From: Siphonodentalium dalli
Lineage: Eukaryota > Mollusca > Scaphopoda > Gadilida > Siphonodentaliidae
Reading direction: 5' to 3'
NCBI GenBank assembly: GCA_032622095.1
Contig: CP136063.1
Span: forward strand, 266,719,426-266,783,425
Length of the DNA stretch: 64,000 nucleotides
Notes under the pieces: model-generated
The model's input: the letters and a program-made list of their open reading frames with translations, nothing else
What the model was told of the DNA's origin: nothing
The model's database searches: none
Part shown: positions 20,929 to 31,766 of the stretch, one piece after another
Numbering within the stretch: position 1 is the stretch's first letter
How the letters are laid out: each line of letters opens with the position of its first letter
Program-made: the position numbers and the translations under genes

Positions 20929-22068
20929 ATGGAATTGGTATTGAGCATCGTCATTGTTATAATCGTTTCGGATGTCAGATGCGTGTCGCTTGGACCACAT
21001 GATCTTATGACAAGCCTATTTTTAAACTATGACACAAGAGTTAAGCCAACTGGCTCGGGGACTACAAACATTTCCGTGTCGTTTTCTCTGTATAATATTT
21101 TGAATATAGAAGAAACAACGAATGAAATAGGACTACTTGGCATTATTGATACTGAGTGGACCGACGATAGGTTATTCTTCAATAAATCGGAATATGATGT
21201 TGGATACGATATTCCCATGCTTGCTACGGATGTTTGGACGCCGAAAATGTCGTTGACAAATAGTCTTGGTGACAACATGATGCTTGATTATTCCAACAAC
21301 TATGTACATTTTAACAGCACGGGTTACGTAACAATGAAAGTACAGCATCAATTCAACTTTTATTGTGCAATAGACATTAGAGATTACCCATTCGACGAAC
21401 AAACATGTAATCTAGTGCTCTATATGAATAACTACGCTAAACAATACCTCGCTATTAAAGAAGTAAGTACTCATACAGATCAGTATGTGCCCAACACACT
21501 GTGGGAACTTACTGAGCTAGGCATGACGTGGGACGCCGATTTGTCATCAACGAAAAACGAGCAAATTTCATTTGCCTTCAACTTGCGTAGGATGGCGACC
21601 ATTCATGTGGGGATAGACATTCTTCCTCCGATGCTGCTCACATTTCTATCATCTATGGTTTTCTTAGTCCCACCAGAATCCGGAGAGAAACTATCGTTCG
21701 CCGTATCGATATTCCTCACCGATGCCATCTACGTCACATACACGGCGGGATTGACGCCAAGAACGGCAACCACGACCAGCATATTCCTACTGTACCTAAC
21801 CATCACATTGGTTATGTGTGGTTTGTCTGTCTTCCTGTCAATCATCATTGTGTGGCTTCACAATAAAGACGAGACACAAGGGATCTCGATATGTGTTTGT
21901 CTCAGAAGAAAAATGCGGGTGTCGTCACAGGGAAAGGATATGTCAGAAGTTAGTGATACCAAGTGGAAGGGTAAAGCAAAGAAAATGGACTGCATCTGCT
22001 TCTTGGTTCATGGCGTCAGCACCCTACTTATAACTGTGATCATTTTTTCAATATTTGCTACTGACTGA
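20929..22068 (+). CDS. Cys-loop (nicotinic acetylcholine receptor-like) channel subunit, single exon
   Basis: A protein of 379 residues starting in an ideal ACCATGG context. Residues 1-18 look like a signal peptide. The extracellular domain has the Cys-loop C146-x13-C160 with the conserved YPFDEQTC ending, Trp77 of loop D, and N-glycosylation sequons at N47, N85 and N129. Four membrane segments follow: M1 about 226-247, M2 about 254-273 after PPESGEK, M3 about 284-309 and M4 about 356-376. The M3-M4 loop is only about 47 residues. There is no adjacent Cys pair in loop C, loop A reads WTPK rather than the usual WxPD, and the loop B Trp is missing, so it is not a standard alpha subunit. Its ligand is unknown. 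The E at -1' of M2 and absence of a PAR motif suggest a cation channel. No introns; an AATAAA follows 110 bp after the stop. Confidence 0.88.
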   Translation: MELVLSIVIVIIVSDVRCVSLGPHDLMTSLFLNYDTRVKPTGSGTTNISVSFSLYNILNIEETTNEIGLLGIIDTEWTDDRLFFNKSEYDVGYDIPMLATDVWTPKMSLTNSLGDNMMLDYSNNYVHFNSTGYVTMKVQHQFNFYCAIDIRDYPFDEQTCNLVLYMNNYAKQYLAIKEVSTHTDQYVPNTLWELTELGMTWDADLSSTKNEQISFAFNLRRMATIHVGIDILPPMLLTFLSSMVFLVPPESGEKLSFAVSIFLTDAIYVTYTAGLTPRTATTTSIFLLYLTITLVMCGLSVFLSIIIVWLHNKDETQGISICVCLRRKMRVSSQGKDMSEVSDTKWKGKAKKMDCICFLVHGVSTLLITVIIFSIFATD

Positions 22069-22178
22069 ACAAAACTCAAAACCAACTAGAGGTGTGACTG
22101 TCCCAATGGGACTACGGATACCCCACTGTTTTTAAAATACTAAGATGTTTCACATGTCAGTAAACATTTAGTTAAAAT

Positions 22179-22184
22179 AATAAA
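22179..22184 (+). terminator. Candidate poly(A) signal of the receptor gene
   Basis: AATAAA lies 110 bp after the receptor stop codon, within a TTAAAATAATAAAATAAC stretch. The position is suitable for a short 3' UTR. In AT-rich DNA the hexamer is common, so this is tentative. Confidence 0.4.
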
Positions 22185-22229
22185 ATAACAGTTCCCATTG
22201 CAGGTGTACAACCATAACCCTAATCTTAA

Positions 22230-22726
22230 ACCTATTGACCGAAAAATGTAGGAATAAAAGCTTGGACAAAATTATGCATATTGCGAAAACATTTCTAAGT
22301 CGAAAAAGGGGAATAACTCCACACAAAAAATGTCGGACAGACGTCATAATCGCAAGTGCACAGGTTCACATGGTACTAAATATCAGTGCCAAGATTAAAA
22401 ATCATTGACCGAAAAATGTAGGAATAAAAGCTCGGACAAAATTATGCATGTTGCAAAAAAAATTCTAAGTCGAAAAAGGGGATAACTCCACCAAAAAATG
22501 TCGAACAGACGTCATAATCGCCGGTGCACAAGTTTCCATGGTACTAAATATCTGTGCCACGTTTTAAAATAATTGACCTAAAAATGTAGGAATAAAAGCT
22601 CGGACAAAATTATGCATGTTGCAAACAAAATTCTAAGTCGAAAAAGGGGGATAACTCCACCAAAAAACGGACGGACGGACGAGCTGACTCCAGTATACCC
22701 CCCTAACTTCGTTGCGGGGGGTATAA
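22230..22726. repeat. ~170-bp tandem repeat ending in a GTATACCCCCC hairpin
   Basis: AAAAATGTAGGAATAAAAGC recurs at about 22242, 22412 and 22579, giving units of 167-170 bp and about 2.8 copies. Each unit contains TTCTAAGTCGAAAAAGGGG and ATAACTCCAC. The last copy ends in a short GGAC repeat and then GTATACCCCCC...GGGGGGTATA, which forms a hairpin. My recollection is that similar ends occur in repeats of mollusc genomes, which supports the proposed host. Confidence 0.85.
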
Positions 22727-22969
22727 AACATATATATATTAAGATGTTTTTGTTAAGTTTTTCGCTATTTTGTTGCATGCTCTGTTTCAAAATAGTGTCA
22801 GATTTGACAACAGCTTAGTCAAATTGTCATACGACAATAAGTTTTACAGTGAAACCGAGTACAACAGATCATAATTGGGACCGCTCTGTATTTATTCCAC
22901 ACATATTAACGTGATTATTCAACGGAATGCCAGCCATTTAATACATATTATATTAGTGTATACCTCTAG

Positions 22970-23087
22970 TGGAATACAAGCCGGGACTATTCTTCTTGAC
23001 GTTGTCGCCAAGAAAGGTGACGCATATTACGTCGACAATCCGCTTCGGGTGATGCCCAGATCATTACTGGTTATTCATCAGACTTAA
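22970..23087 (+). CDS. Possible terminal exon (hypothetical)
   Basis: The open frame that reads SGIQAGTILLDVVAKKGDA and onward has more G/C at third positions than the surrounding DNA. An AG acceptor-like site (CCTCTAG) precedes it and AATAAA lies at 23093, ten bases after the TAA. I do not recognise the protein. The exon start is a guess, and no upstream exon was found; it could equally be a retroelement fragment. Confidence 0.2.
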
Positions 23088-23193
23088 ATAACAATAAAGG
23101 TAGCTATAGAGTATCAATGAAGGTGACAGTAATGTATTGAACATATCTGACACAACATTGTAGAATAAATACAGAACACGACTTGCATCATAA

Positions 23194-23298
23194 TCTCAAA
23201 TATTTTATCGAACTCGTTGCGGACGGCGCAAAGTTATATTTCGCTCTCGCGAAATATATCCTTGCGCTCTCTGCAACTCACTCGATAAAAGATTCTCG
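23194..23298. repeat. Hairpin-forming inverted repeat, 105 bp
   Basis: TCTCAAATATTTTATCGA at the left pairs with TCGATAAAAGATTCTCGA at the right. CGCAAAG..ATATTTCGC pairs with GCGAAATATAT..TTGCG nearer the centre. It is an isolated compact fold-back, possibly a short MITE. No flanking duplication was seen. Confidence 0.6.
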
Positions 23299-24310
23299 AT
23301 GAAGATGCGCATTGTGTTCTATCTATATCTACCGCTTTTAGGAAACGAACGAATGGACGCCTGACAGAAAATTAAGATGTGTTCAAATTTCGTCCTTTGA
23401 ATGTCGACCATCAAAACCAATTGATGGGAAGGATATAAAACTTTATGTCATAGAAAACGTACCGTTTGTAGTTTTATGTTGTCAAACAGGATGGGGCGTC
23501 TGTGTAATAAATTTACTCGTGAATAAGTGGAATAAAGCACAAATAAAGTCAATTCATAATAGTTTGGTGTATATCTGCATGAGGGTACCCCGCCAGTAAA
23601 TTTCAAAAAGACTATATTACTTCCACTTTAAAGAATGTCCATTATCATCGTATAAAAGAATTGGAGGTAATTCAACAGGTAAGTGAATTACATGCATATC
23701 TATATAAATAAATTATTTTCAATTACTTGTAATCAAGAAATGGCCAAACTACAAATAGCTCTCAAATACTCAAACAATATATAAGTACTTACATTTGATT
23801 ACAATTGGAAATTACAATTACCCCATCCATGCGCACACATGTTCATAACTTAAACTATTGAACACTATAAAACAGAATGAACATTCAACTTTAAAAAATC
23901 AGCCATTATTTACCTAAACATGTGAAACTTGAGGTATTTATGAAAACCCTCGTGTTTCAAGAGAAGGGACTGATCTAAAGAGTTATCCCACCCAAGTTAA
24001 AGATGCTCTGTCCGATCTTACACCAAATTAGTCAAAATTTCCTCAGTAAATTTGACACAGGCATCACGAAAACATACACAAGGTTCCATCAGTTTACGTT
24101 GAATACGAGTACAAAGGGTAATGTTTCAGAACGCTCTTTATTTTCGAAATTTCGCATGGTTACTATTTTTACATCTAGGTCAGCTTTTTGTTAACCCTGA
24201 TTATAACTAATTTTTCTCAAATTGGGGTTTTGATTGGCTTTTTTCATCTTGATAATGTAAGTGATAATGTTAACGTCTACCAACACGTGTACAGTATGTA
24301 CTTTCACATG
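23299..24310. other. No gene supported
   Basis: AT-rich sequence with scattered short frames and no recognisable motif or repeat structure. A frame of about 60 codons near 24003 has no ATG-context or domain support. Confidence 0.35.
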
Positions 24311-24489
24311 CTGACAACATTGCATGAGGGATGTTTAAATTAAAAAAAAACTTCTAACTCGAGATGTCATGCATAACAGACTATACAAAAATATGACTAA
24401 TTATTCAGCCGGCCATGTTCTATTTCCACGCGAAGTTCGTCCAACAATACGTTGCGACTTTGTTTTGTTTGTTTGTCAGTGAGACTTGA

Positions 24490-26614
24490 AACGCGGTATA
24501 CTATATAGTTAGAATTAAACGCGGCATACATATACTATAGTTAGAATAAAACGCAGTATACTATAGTTAGAATTAAACGCGGCATACTATATAGTTAGAA
24601 TTAAACGCAGTATACTATAGTTAGAATTAAACGCAGTATACTATAGTTAGAATTAAACGCGGCATACTATAGTTAGAATTAAACGCAGTATACTATAGTT
24701 AGAATTAAACGCGGCATACTATAGTTAGAATTAAACGCAGTATACTATAGTTAGAATTAAACGCAGTATACTATACTATAGTTAGAATTAAACGCGGCAT
24801 ACTATAGTTAGAATTAAACGCGGCATACTATAGTTAGAATTAAACGCAGTATACTATAGTTAGAATTAAACGCAGTATACTATAGTTAGAATTAAACGCG
24901 GCATACTATAGTTAGAATTAAACGCAGTATACTATAGTTAGAATTAAACGCGGCATACTATAGTTAGAATTAAACGCGGCATACTATAGTTAGAATTAAA
25001 CGCAGTATACTATAGTTAGAATTAAACGCGGCATACTATAGTTAGAATTAAACGCAGTATACTATAGTTAGAATTAAACGCGGCATACTATAGTTAGAAT
25101 TAAACGCAGTATACTATAGTTAGAATTAAACGCGGTATAATATAGTTAGAATTAAACTCGACATACTATAGTTAGAATTAAACGCAGTATACTATAGTTA
25201 GAATTAAACGCAGTATACTATAGTTAGAATTAAACGCGGCATACTATACATGTAGTTAGAATTAAACGCAGTATACTATAGTTAGAATTAAACGCGGTAT
25301 ACTATAGTTAGAATTAAACGCGGCATACTATAGTTAGAATTAAACGCTGTATACTATAGTTATAATTAAACGCAGTATACTATAGTTAGAATTAAACGCG
25401 GCATACTATACATGTAGTTAAAATTAAACGCAGTATACTATAGTTAGAATTAAACGCAGTATACTATAGTTAGAATTAAACGCGGCATACTATACATGTA
25501 GTTAAAATTAAACGCAGTATACTATTGTTAGAATTAAACGCGGCATACTATATAGTTAGAATTAAACGCAGTATACTATAGTTAGAATTAAACGCAGTAT
25601 ACTATAGTTAGAATTAAACGCGGCATACTATAGTTAGAATTAAACGCAGTATACTATAGTTAGAATTAAACGCGGCATACTATAGTTAGAATTAAACGCA
25701 GTATATTATAGTTAGAATTAAACGCAGTATACTATACTATAGTTAGAATTAAACGCGGCATACTATAGTTAGAATTAAACGCGGCATACTATAGTTAGAA
25801 TTAAACGCAGTATACTATAGTTAGAATTAAACGCAGTATACTATAGTTAGAATTAAACGCGGCATACTATAGTTAGAATTAAACGCAGTATACTATAGTT
25901 AGAATTAAACGCGGCATACTATAGTTAGAATTAAACGCGGCATACTATAGTTAGAATTAAACGCGGTATAATATAGTTTGAATTAAACTCGACATACTAT
26001 AGTTAGAATTAAACGCAGTATACTATAGTTAGAATTAAACGCAGTATACTATAGTTATAATTAAACGCGGCATACTATACATGTAGTTAGAATTAAACGC
26101 AGTATACTATAGTTAGAATTAAACGCGGTATACTATAGTTAGAATTAAACGCGGCATACTATAGTTAGAATTAAACGCTGTATACTATAGTTAGAATTAA
26201 ACGCAGTATACTATAGTTAGAATTAAACGCGGCATACTATACATGTAGTTATAATTAAACGCAGTATACTATAGTTAGAATTAAACGCAGTATACTATAG
26301 TTAGAATTAAACGCGGCATACTATACATGTAGTTAGAATTAAACGCAGTATACTATAGTTAGAATTAAACGCGGTATACTATAGTTAGAATTAAACGCGG
26401 CATACTATAGTTAGAATTAAACGCAGTATACTATAGTTAGAATTAAACGCAGTATACTATAGTTAGAATTAAACGCGGCATACTATACATGTAGTTAGAA
26501 TTAAACGCAGTATACTATAGTTAGAATTAAACGCAATATACTATAGTTAGAATTAAACGCGGAATACTATACATGTAGTTAGAATTAAACGCAGTATACT
26601 ATAGTTAGAATTAA
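24490..26614. repeat. 26-bp minisatellite, ~80 copies, inside unit 1
   Basis: The unit is GTTAGAATTAAACGC plus AGTATACTATA or GGCATACTATA. Variants carry ACATGTA inserts or a doubled ACTATA. A unique spelling with a doubled ACTATACTATA at about 24771 recurs at about 25731, and AAACTCGACATAC at about 25153 recurs at about 25985, so a block of ~0.8-1 kb has itself been duplicated. The array lies exactly where other copies of the ~0.95-kb unit have one GTGGCATACTGTAGTTATAA stretch. Confidence 0.92.
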
Positions 26615-27726
26615 ATAAGTCAATACGTATTGACATACTATAATTAACTAAGAACGCGACCCGTGCGCATGCATATTGCGTAATACTCGGTTTTATGCGG
26701 AGTTTATCAATAGAATAGAGTTGAGAAACCATTCGCCACGATATTCCGCCACACAGTATATAACAAGAAAAACATAGTCTGCTTGACGGGCAAAGTTGGA
26801 AGTTTATAATCTAAACCTGCGTAATATCAAGGTATGTATTTCAATTTTCACTTTTCTGAACACTTACTTCACATGTATTATTGGTTATTATATCATATAG
26901 CGCGTGTTATAGACTTTTTAATATTATTATATGAAAAATTAATAATTGTGTATTATTTACAGACATTATGAATTGTTGGTTGTGATTCATATTTAAGTAG
27001 GAAGACAATGCGACTTTGGGTCTATGTGTATTAATTTGAATGTGCTCAATTTTGAATATTCGTCAATCCCTGTCAGCAGATAGCTGATCTTGACTTACAT
27101 GGTTACGCAGCTCTTCGATGATTTATAAGATTATTGTTCAAATCATAAATTAATGTGCATGCAAAACGCGTCTTTCTATCTCAAATGCGTATATAATACT
27201 AAGCTATTCTATATCATTTACTATACTGAATGCCGTGGTGGGATTAAGTCTGAATTTTTTTTTTAAGAATATTGCTTCTCTTTCGAGTGATATTTTCGAT
27301 ATACACTATTAATGACAAAATTGATATCTGATTCAAATCTTCAAATAGGTGGCAATTTGTGTCATGTATCTTTAAAACAGTTTTGTCCGATCATCTGTCG
27401 ACAACATCGCATGATGGATGTTTAGATTTTAAAAAAACTGCTAACTCGACCTGTCAGGCATAACAGACTGTAATTCTTTGTTCCCGAGTCGGAAAACATT
27501 ACACGTTAGACAGCCGGCTATGTTCCATTTCAAAGCGAAGTTCGTGCAACAATACGCAGCGACTTTTTTTCAGTGAGACCTGAAACGCGTGACACTGTAG
27601 GCCGCGACACGTGCACATGTGTGATACTTGGTTTTATACAGAGTTTATCAATATACTATAGTTGAGCAACCATTCTACACGATCTTCCGCCACACAATAT
27701 ATAACATAGTCTGCTTGACGGGTTAA

Positions 27727-28118
27727 CCCTTTACCCAACAAACCGGCCAAAACCGGCCAAATAAAGCTTCAACAGCCTAAAATATCTTCGGTCTGTCTCA
27801 ATAGAACCATACAAATATGGATATCATTGGAACCGGCTCCTTGACCACATTGTGATAGTTACAGTTATGCCCTGTGCCAATGCATTCTCTTATATATGCG
27901 AGTCGACCATAGGTCGCCTCGCATATATAAGAGAATGCATTGGCCTAAAAAAAATCTTTTTTTAACACTTTTTACCATTTTTTCTTACATTCTTTAACAA
28001 TTTTATAATTTTTAATGTGTTAAGCCAATGCATTCTCTTATATATGCGAGGCGACCTATGGTCGACTCGCATATGTAAGAGAATGCATTGGCACAGGGCC
28101 GTTCTGTTGGGTAAAGGG
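27727..28118. mobile_element. TTAA-flanked palindrome MITE, family P2, copy 2 (392 bp)
   Basis: Ends CCCTTTACCCAACA / TGTTGGGTAAAGGG are flanked by TTAA at 27723-27726 and 28119-28122. Palindromes lie at 27876-27944 and 28024-28092. It is the same length as the copy at 15283-15674 and nearly identical to it, so the two are young. It sits in unit 2 of the ~0.95-kb repeat between GACGGG and GTTAGAAG; other units read GACGGGCAAAGTTAGAAG, an empty-site equivalent. Confidence 0.9.
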
Positions 28119-28719
28119 TTAAGTTAGAAGTTTTAATCTCAACCCCTGTGACGTCAAATTATACGTATTTCATTTTTCACTTTTCTAAAATCTTACTTGG
28201 CAGGTGTTATTGGTTGCTCTATTATATAGCGTGTGTTGTGGACTTTTTAATATTATTATATGTAAAATTAATATATGTGTATTATTTATGGACATTACGA
28301 ATTGTTGGTTGTGATTCATATTGAAGTAGGAAGACAATGCGACTTTCTATGTATTAGCTTTGAATATTCGTCAATTACTGTCAGCAGATAGCTGACCTTG
28401 ACTTGCATGGATATGCAGCTCTTCAATATTTATCAGATTTTTCCAAATATAAATGAATATTGCACACCAATGGCTTATTTGTGCCAAATACAGCAAAATA
28501 CAGTTTTCAAAAGGTTCTATAAAAATGTGTATTGTTATTAAACAAACAAACCGATTACGCCAATAACATCATTGGCGACATCAACTTTAACAGAAAAACT
28601 ATTTACTAAATTATGACGTATAATCTACATTAAGCGAACGTTTGTTCAATTAAATAAAACAATATCGACCTAAATGTTAGTATATTACAAGCTACAATCT
28701 TCAGTGTGTGCATAAAATA

Positions 28720-28867
28720 GAACAACACAGTTGTGTGAACATGTTAACGTTATTGCACTCGTTTGTCGTGCTGTGAGGTAAAACTCAAACCTCCGATTCT
28801 CGTTTTACCATCGCGTCACAACAAACTCGTGCAATAACGTTAACCAGTTCACACAGTTGTGCCGTTC
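28720..28867. repeat. Hairpin module, copy 1
   Basis: GTTAACGTTATTGCAC near the left pairs with GTGCAATAACGTTAAC at the right; outer bases GAACAACACAG and CACAGTTGTGCCGTTC also pair. A second copy lies at 33338-33480, embedded in the same ~400-bp segment of the ~0.95-kb unit. It is MITE-like in shape, about 148 bp. Confidence 0.75.
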
Positions 28868-29202
28868 TATCTACATGTATATACGCGTTTTTCTATTGCA
28901 AGTGCGTATTAAATATTGTTAAGCTATGCTATATAAATTACATTACTCAAGGCGGTGCAGGGTTAAAGTGTGCAATTGTTTTGTTTTGTTTTTAATATTC
29001 CTTCTCTATTCAGTGATATTTTTGTTATCCACTATTAATGACAAGTTTGATGTCTGATATGAAATCTTCAAACACATTGCGAAATATGTGGCAATTTGTG
29101 CCGAGTATATTTAAAACAGTTTTTGTGCAATCATGTGTTGGCAACAATGCATGAGTGCCGTTTATGTTATAAAAAACCTTCTAACTCCACTTGTAAGGAA
29201 AT

Positions 29203-29783
29203 GTTTACATTGCTGTAGATCTGTATACAGATCTATGTGAAGTCGCAGTTTACTGTGATCACAACATGTTTACTGATAATGAACGCGCACTCATCAGTAC
29301 TCTGGTAATTGACAATTCACTACGAGCCGTGTCAGTTTAGGCCAGACATAAAAATTAATCAACTATCGGCAGACCAAAGCAGTTTATTCTTACACCAGTT
29401 GATAATGGTTCGAAGAAAGAATGAAAGTATCAGGATAACAAACCACATATGAATACACAATAAACAACAGTGTACATGTACACAAGTAGAAATCGGGCTA
29501 CTTCATCTACCAGTATACAGGTTCTCGCTTGCACAGTATGAAATACATGGGTTGAAATGACAAAGAAAGATTAAGTGTGCACATTCGCCAAGCCCGAGTA
29601 ACAATTAATCAGATCAGATTTGCCTGTCGCAATGCCTTGGTGTTGACCGTGACTTATAACGGACACGATTTTTGCTCACACGAACGAATACCGTTTTCTT
29701 TATGTGTGCATTTCTATATCAACCCGTTTACACTATATATAGTATGCGTGTAGAAGTGTATACATATCTACAGCAATGTAAAC
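29203..29783. mobile_element. Inverted-repeat element in unit 3
   Basis: Ends GTTTACATTGCTGTAGAT and ATCTACAGCAATGTAAAC form perfect 18-bp terminal inverted repeats. The 581-bp interior has no ORF. It interrupts copy 3 of the ~0.95-kb unit between its CTTCTAACTC and CTGTTCCCGAGT segments, which supports an insertion. The flanking duplication was not identified with certainty. Confidence 0.7.
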
Positions 29784-30211
29784 CTCCCCTAAGACTATAA
29801 TAATTCTCTGTTCCCGAGTTGGAAAAAAATATTACTCTATTTATTACACACTTAGCCGTGATTTATAAGGATTTCTTGGTGAATTAAAAGTGATAATGTC
29901 ACACCTGTGAATTACGTCACCGGTGAGATCATGCGCTTTTTGACAGTTCCGCCCTAAACAATTATGACAGAAAATATCCTGTAATTTCCGAAACTTTAAA
30001 AAATGAATCACACCAAAGTGAATCAAAATAATGAGGTCAATCGGTATCGTTACGTCACAATTATTTAAATTATGTGTCCATCCACGCAACTGCACGCGCA
30101 ACTGTACGTTGGGGTTCAAAATGGGAGAATCGGCTAATGTGGGCTTATTTTGTCACATCTTCTCTTTAGAATTAGGAATTTTTGGTGGTTGAAAGTGTGT
30201 AATAAACAGAA

Positions 30212-30360
30212 TAATCCATTGGTTCGATGATTACGTGACATAATTCACTCGGGTAGCCGGTCCTAGTGGTAAAACCCTCGTTCGCTCCGCTCACTCGGGT
30301 TTTACCAGGCCCAACTCCCCTCGTGAATTATGTCACGTAATCATCGAAACCAATTGATTA
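30212..30360. mobile_element. Short hairpin MITE
   Basis: TAATCCATTGGTTCGATGAT at the left pairs with ATCATCGAAACCAATTGATTA-type sequence at the right, and the arms continue through TTACGTGACATAATTCAC / GTGAATTATGTCACGTAA. The centre has a second small palindrome, GGTAAAACCCTCG..CTCGGGTTTTACC. About 149 bp in all; it would fold completely. Confidence 0.8.
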
Positions 30361-30522
30361 CTCTCTATGTCATCCGGCTATTTTCTATTGCTAAGTGAAG
30401 TTCGTGCAACACTATGTCGCGTTTTGTTTTGTCAATGAAACCTGAAACGGAGCATATTGTAGGCCGCGACACGTGCACATGCGTACTACTTGGTTTTATG
30501 TCGAGTTTATCAGGTGTCAGAC

Positions 30523-31766
30523 CGGTTTTCCGAAGACCTATTACTACGAAGGCCCACAACTCCGAAGACCCGATTCTCCGACGGCCCACAACTCCGAAGA
30601 CCCGATTCTCCGACGGCCCATAACTCCAAAGACCCGATTCTCCGACGGCCCATAACTCCGAAGATCCGATTCTCCGAAAGCCCATAACTCCGAAGGGCCG
30701 ATTCTCCGAAAACCTATAACTCCGAAGACCTATAACTCCGAAGGCCCGATTCTCCGACGGCCCATAACTCCGAAGGTCCGATTCTCCGAAGGTCCGATTC
30801 TCCGAAGCTTTTGTTTTATCGGGTTATTATCGTTTACTAAATAGTGTACAGTCCAGTGGCGAAGCCAAGGGGTCCCAAATTACCACTGCCCCCATTAAAC
30901 CTCTACTTGCTATTTCAGACAATATGGGCCCCTACCAAAACATGTCCAATGTCATGTAAACGCCCGGAAATCGTTCATGGGGCATCAAAATATTCAAACT
31001 TTTCCTACTGCCCCCACCTAAATGGGAATCCTGGCCCGCCACTGACTATACACCAGATACTATAACGTTACGTTGGCCCATAAAATGTACAGGGGTGAAC
31101 GGGGAAGAACTTGTCGCCCCTGTGCATGTTAGACTACTCTGAGATTCTTGCAGCGTTTCGTTATAATATACCCGGTGCACACCAGTGGCGGAGCCAGGGT
31201 TCCCATTTAGGGGTGCACATTAATTAGCATATGTGGGGGATATGTGGGGGATATGTGGGGGATATATCATGCATATGATATGCCGAAAGCATATCACGAA
31301 GGCCTGATTGGGGAGCGCATACATGGGAGGGGTCGCCCCCAATCGTTGGTCCGGGGGCTCCCCTGGGCAGGAACACTGTGAATATTTGAATGCCTAGGAG
31401 GGATTTCCTGACGTTTACATGACATTTGACATGTTTTTTGGGGGCGGTCTCCCCGAGGGCCCCATTGACCCGCCACTGGACTGTACACTATTTAATAAGC
31501 GATAAAACATGATCTTCGGAGAATCGGACCTTCGGAGAATCGGACCTTCGGAGAATCGGCCCTTCGGAGTTATAGACCTTCGGAGTTATGGACGGTCGGA
31601 GTTATAGGCCTTCGGAGTTATGGGCTTTCGGAGTTATGGGTCTTCGGAGTTATGGGATTTCGGAGAATCGGGACTTCGGAGTTATGGGCTTTCGGAGAAT
31701 CGGGGCGTCGGAGAATCTGACCTTCGGAGAATCGGACCTTCGGAGTTATGGGTCTTCGGAAAAACG
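30523..31766. mobile_element. Foldback-like element with tandem-repeat arms
   Basis: The left arm is an array of two alternating short units, ATAACTCCGAAGACC and GATTCTCCGAAGGCC (30523-30812). The right arm is the same array inverted (31508-31766). Inside the arrays the symmetry continues: AAATAGTGTACAGTCCAGTG at 30838 pairs with its reverse complement at about 31473-31492. CCTAAATGGGAATCCTGG..CCGCCACTG also pairs with CAGTGGCGG..CCCATTTAGG. Only about 120 bp at 31062-31180 is unpaired. Arms made of short tandem repeats are the hallmark of Foldback elements. CAGTGGCG tips inside suggest hAT-like MITEs were swallowed before the arms were duplicated. Confidence 0.78.

Noticed and set aside
24490-26614. 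CRISPR-like regularity of the 26-bp array (and of the 29-bp array at 43662-45622)
   Set aside because: There are no unique spacers between repeats; the repeats are contiguous, and the context is eukaryotic.
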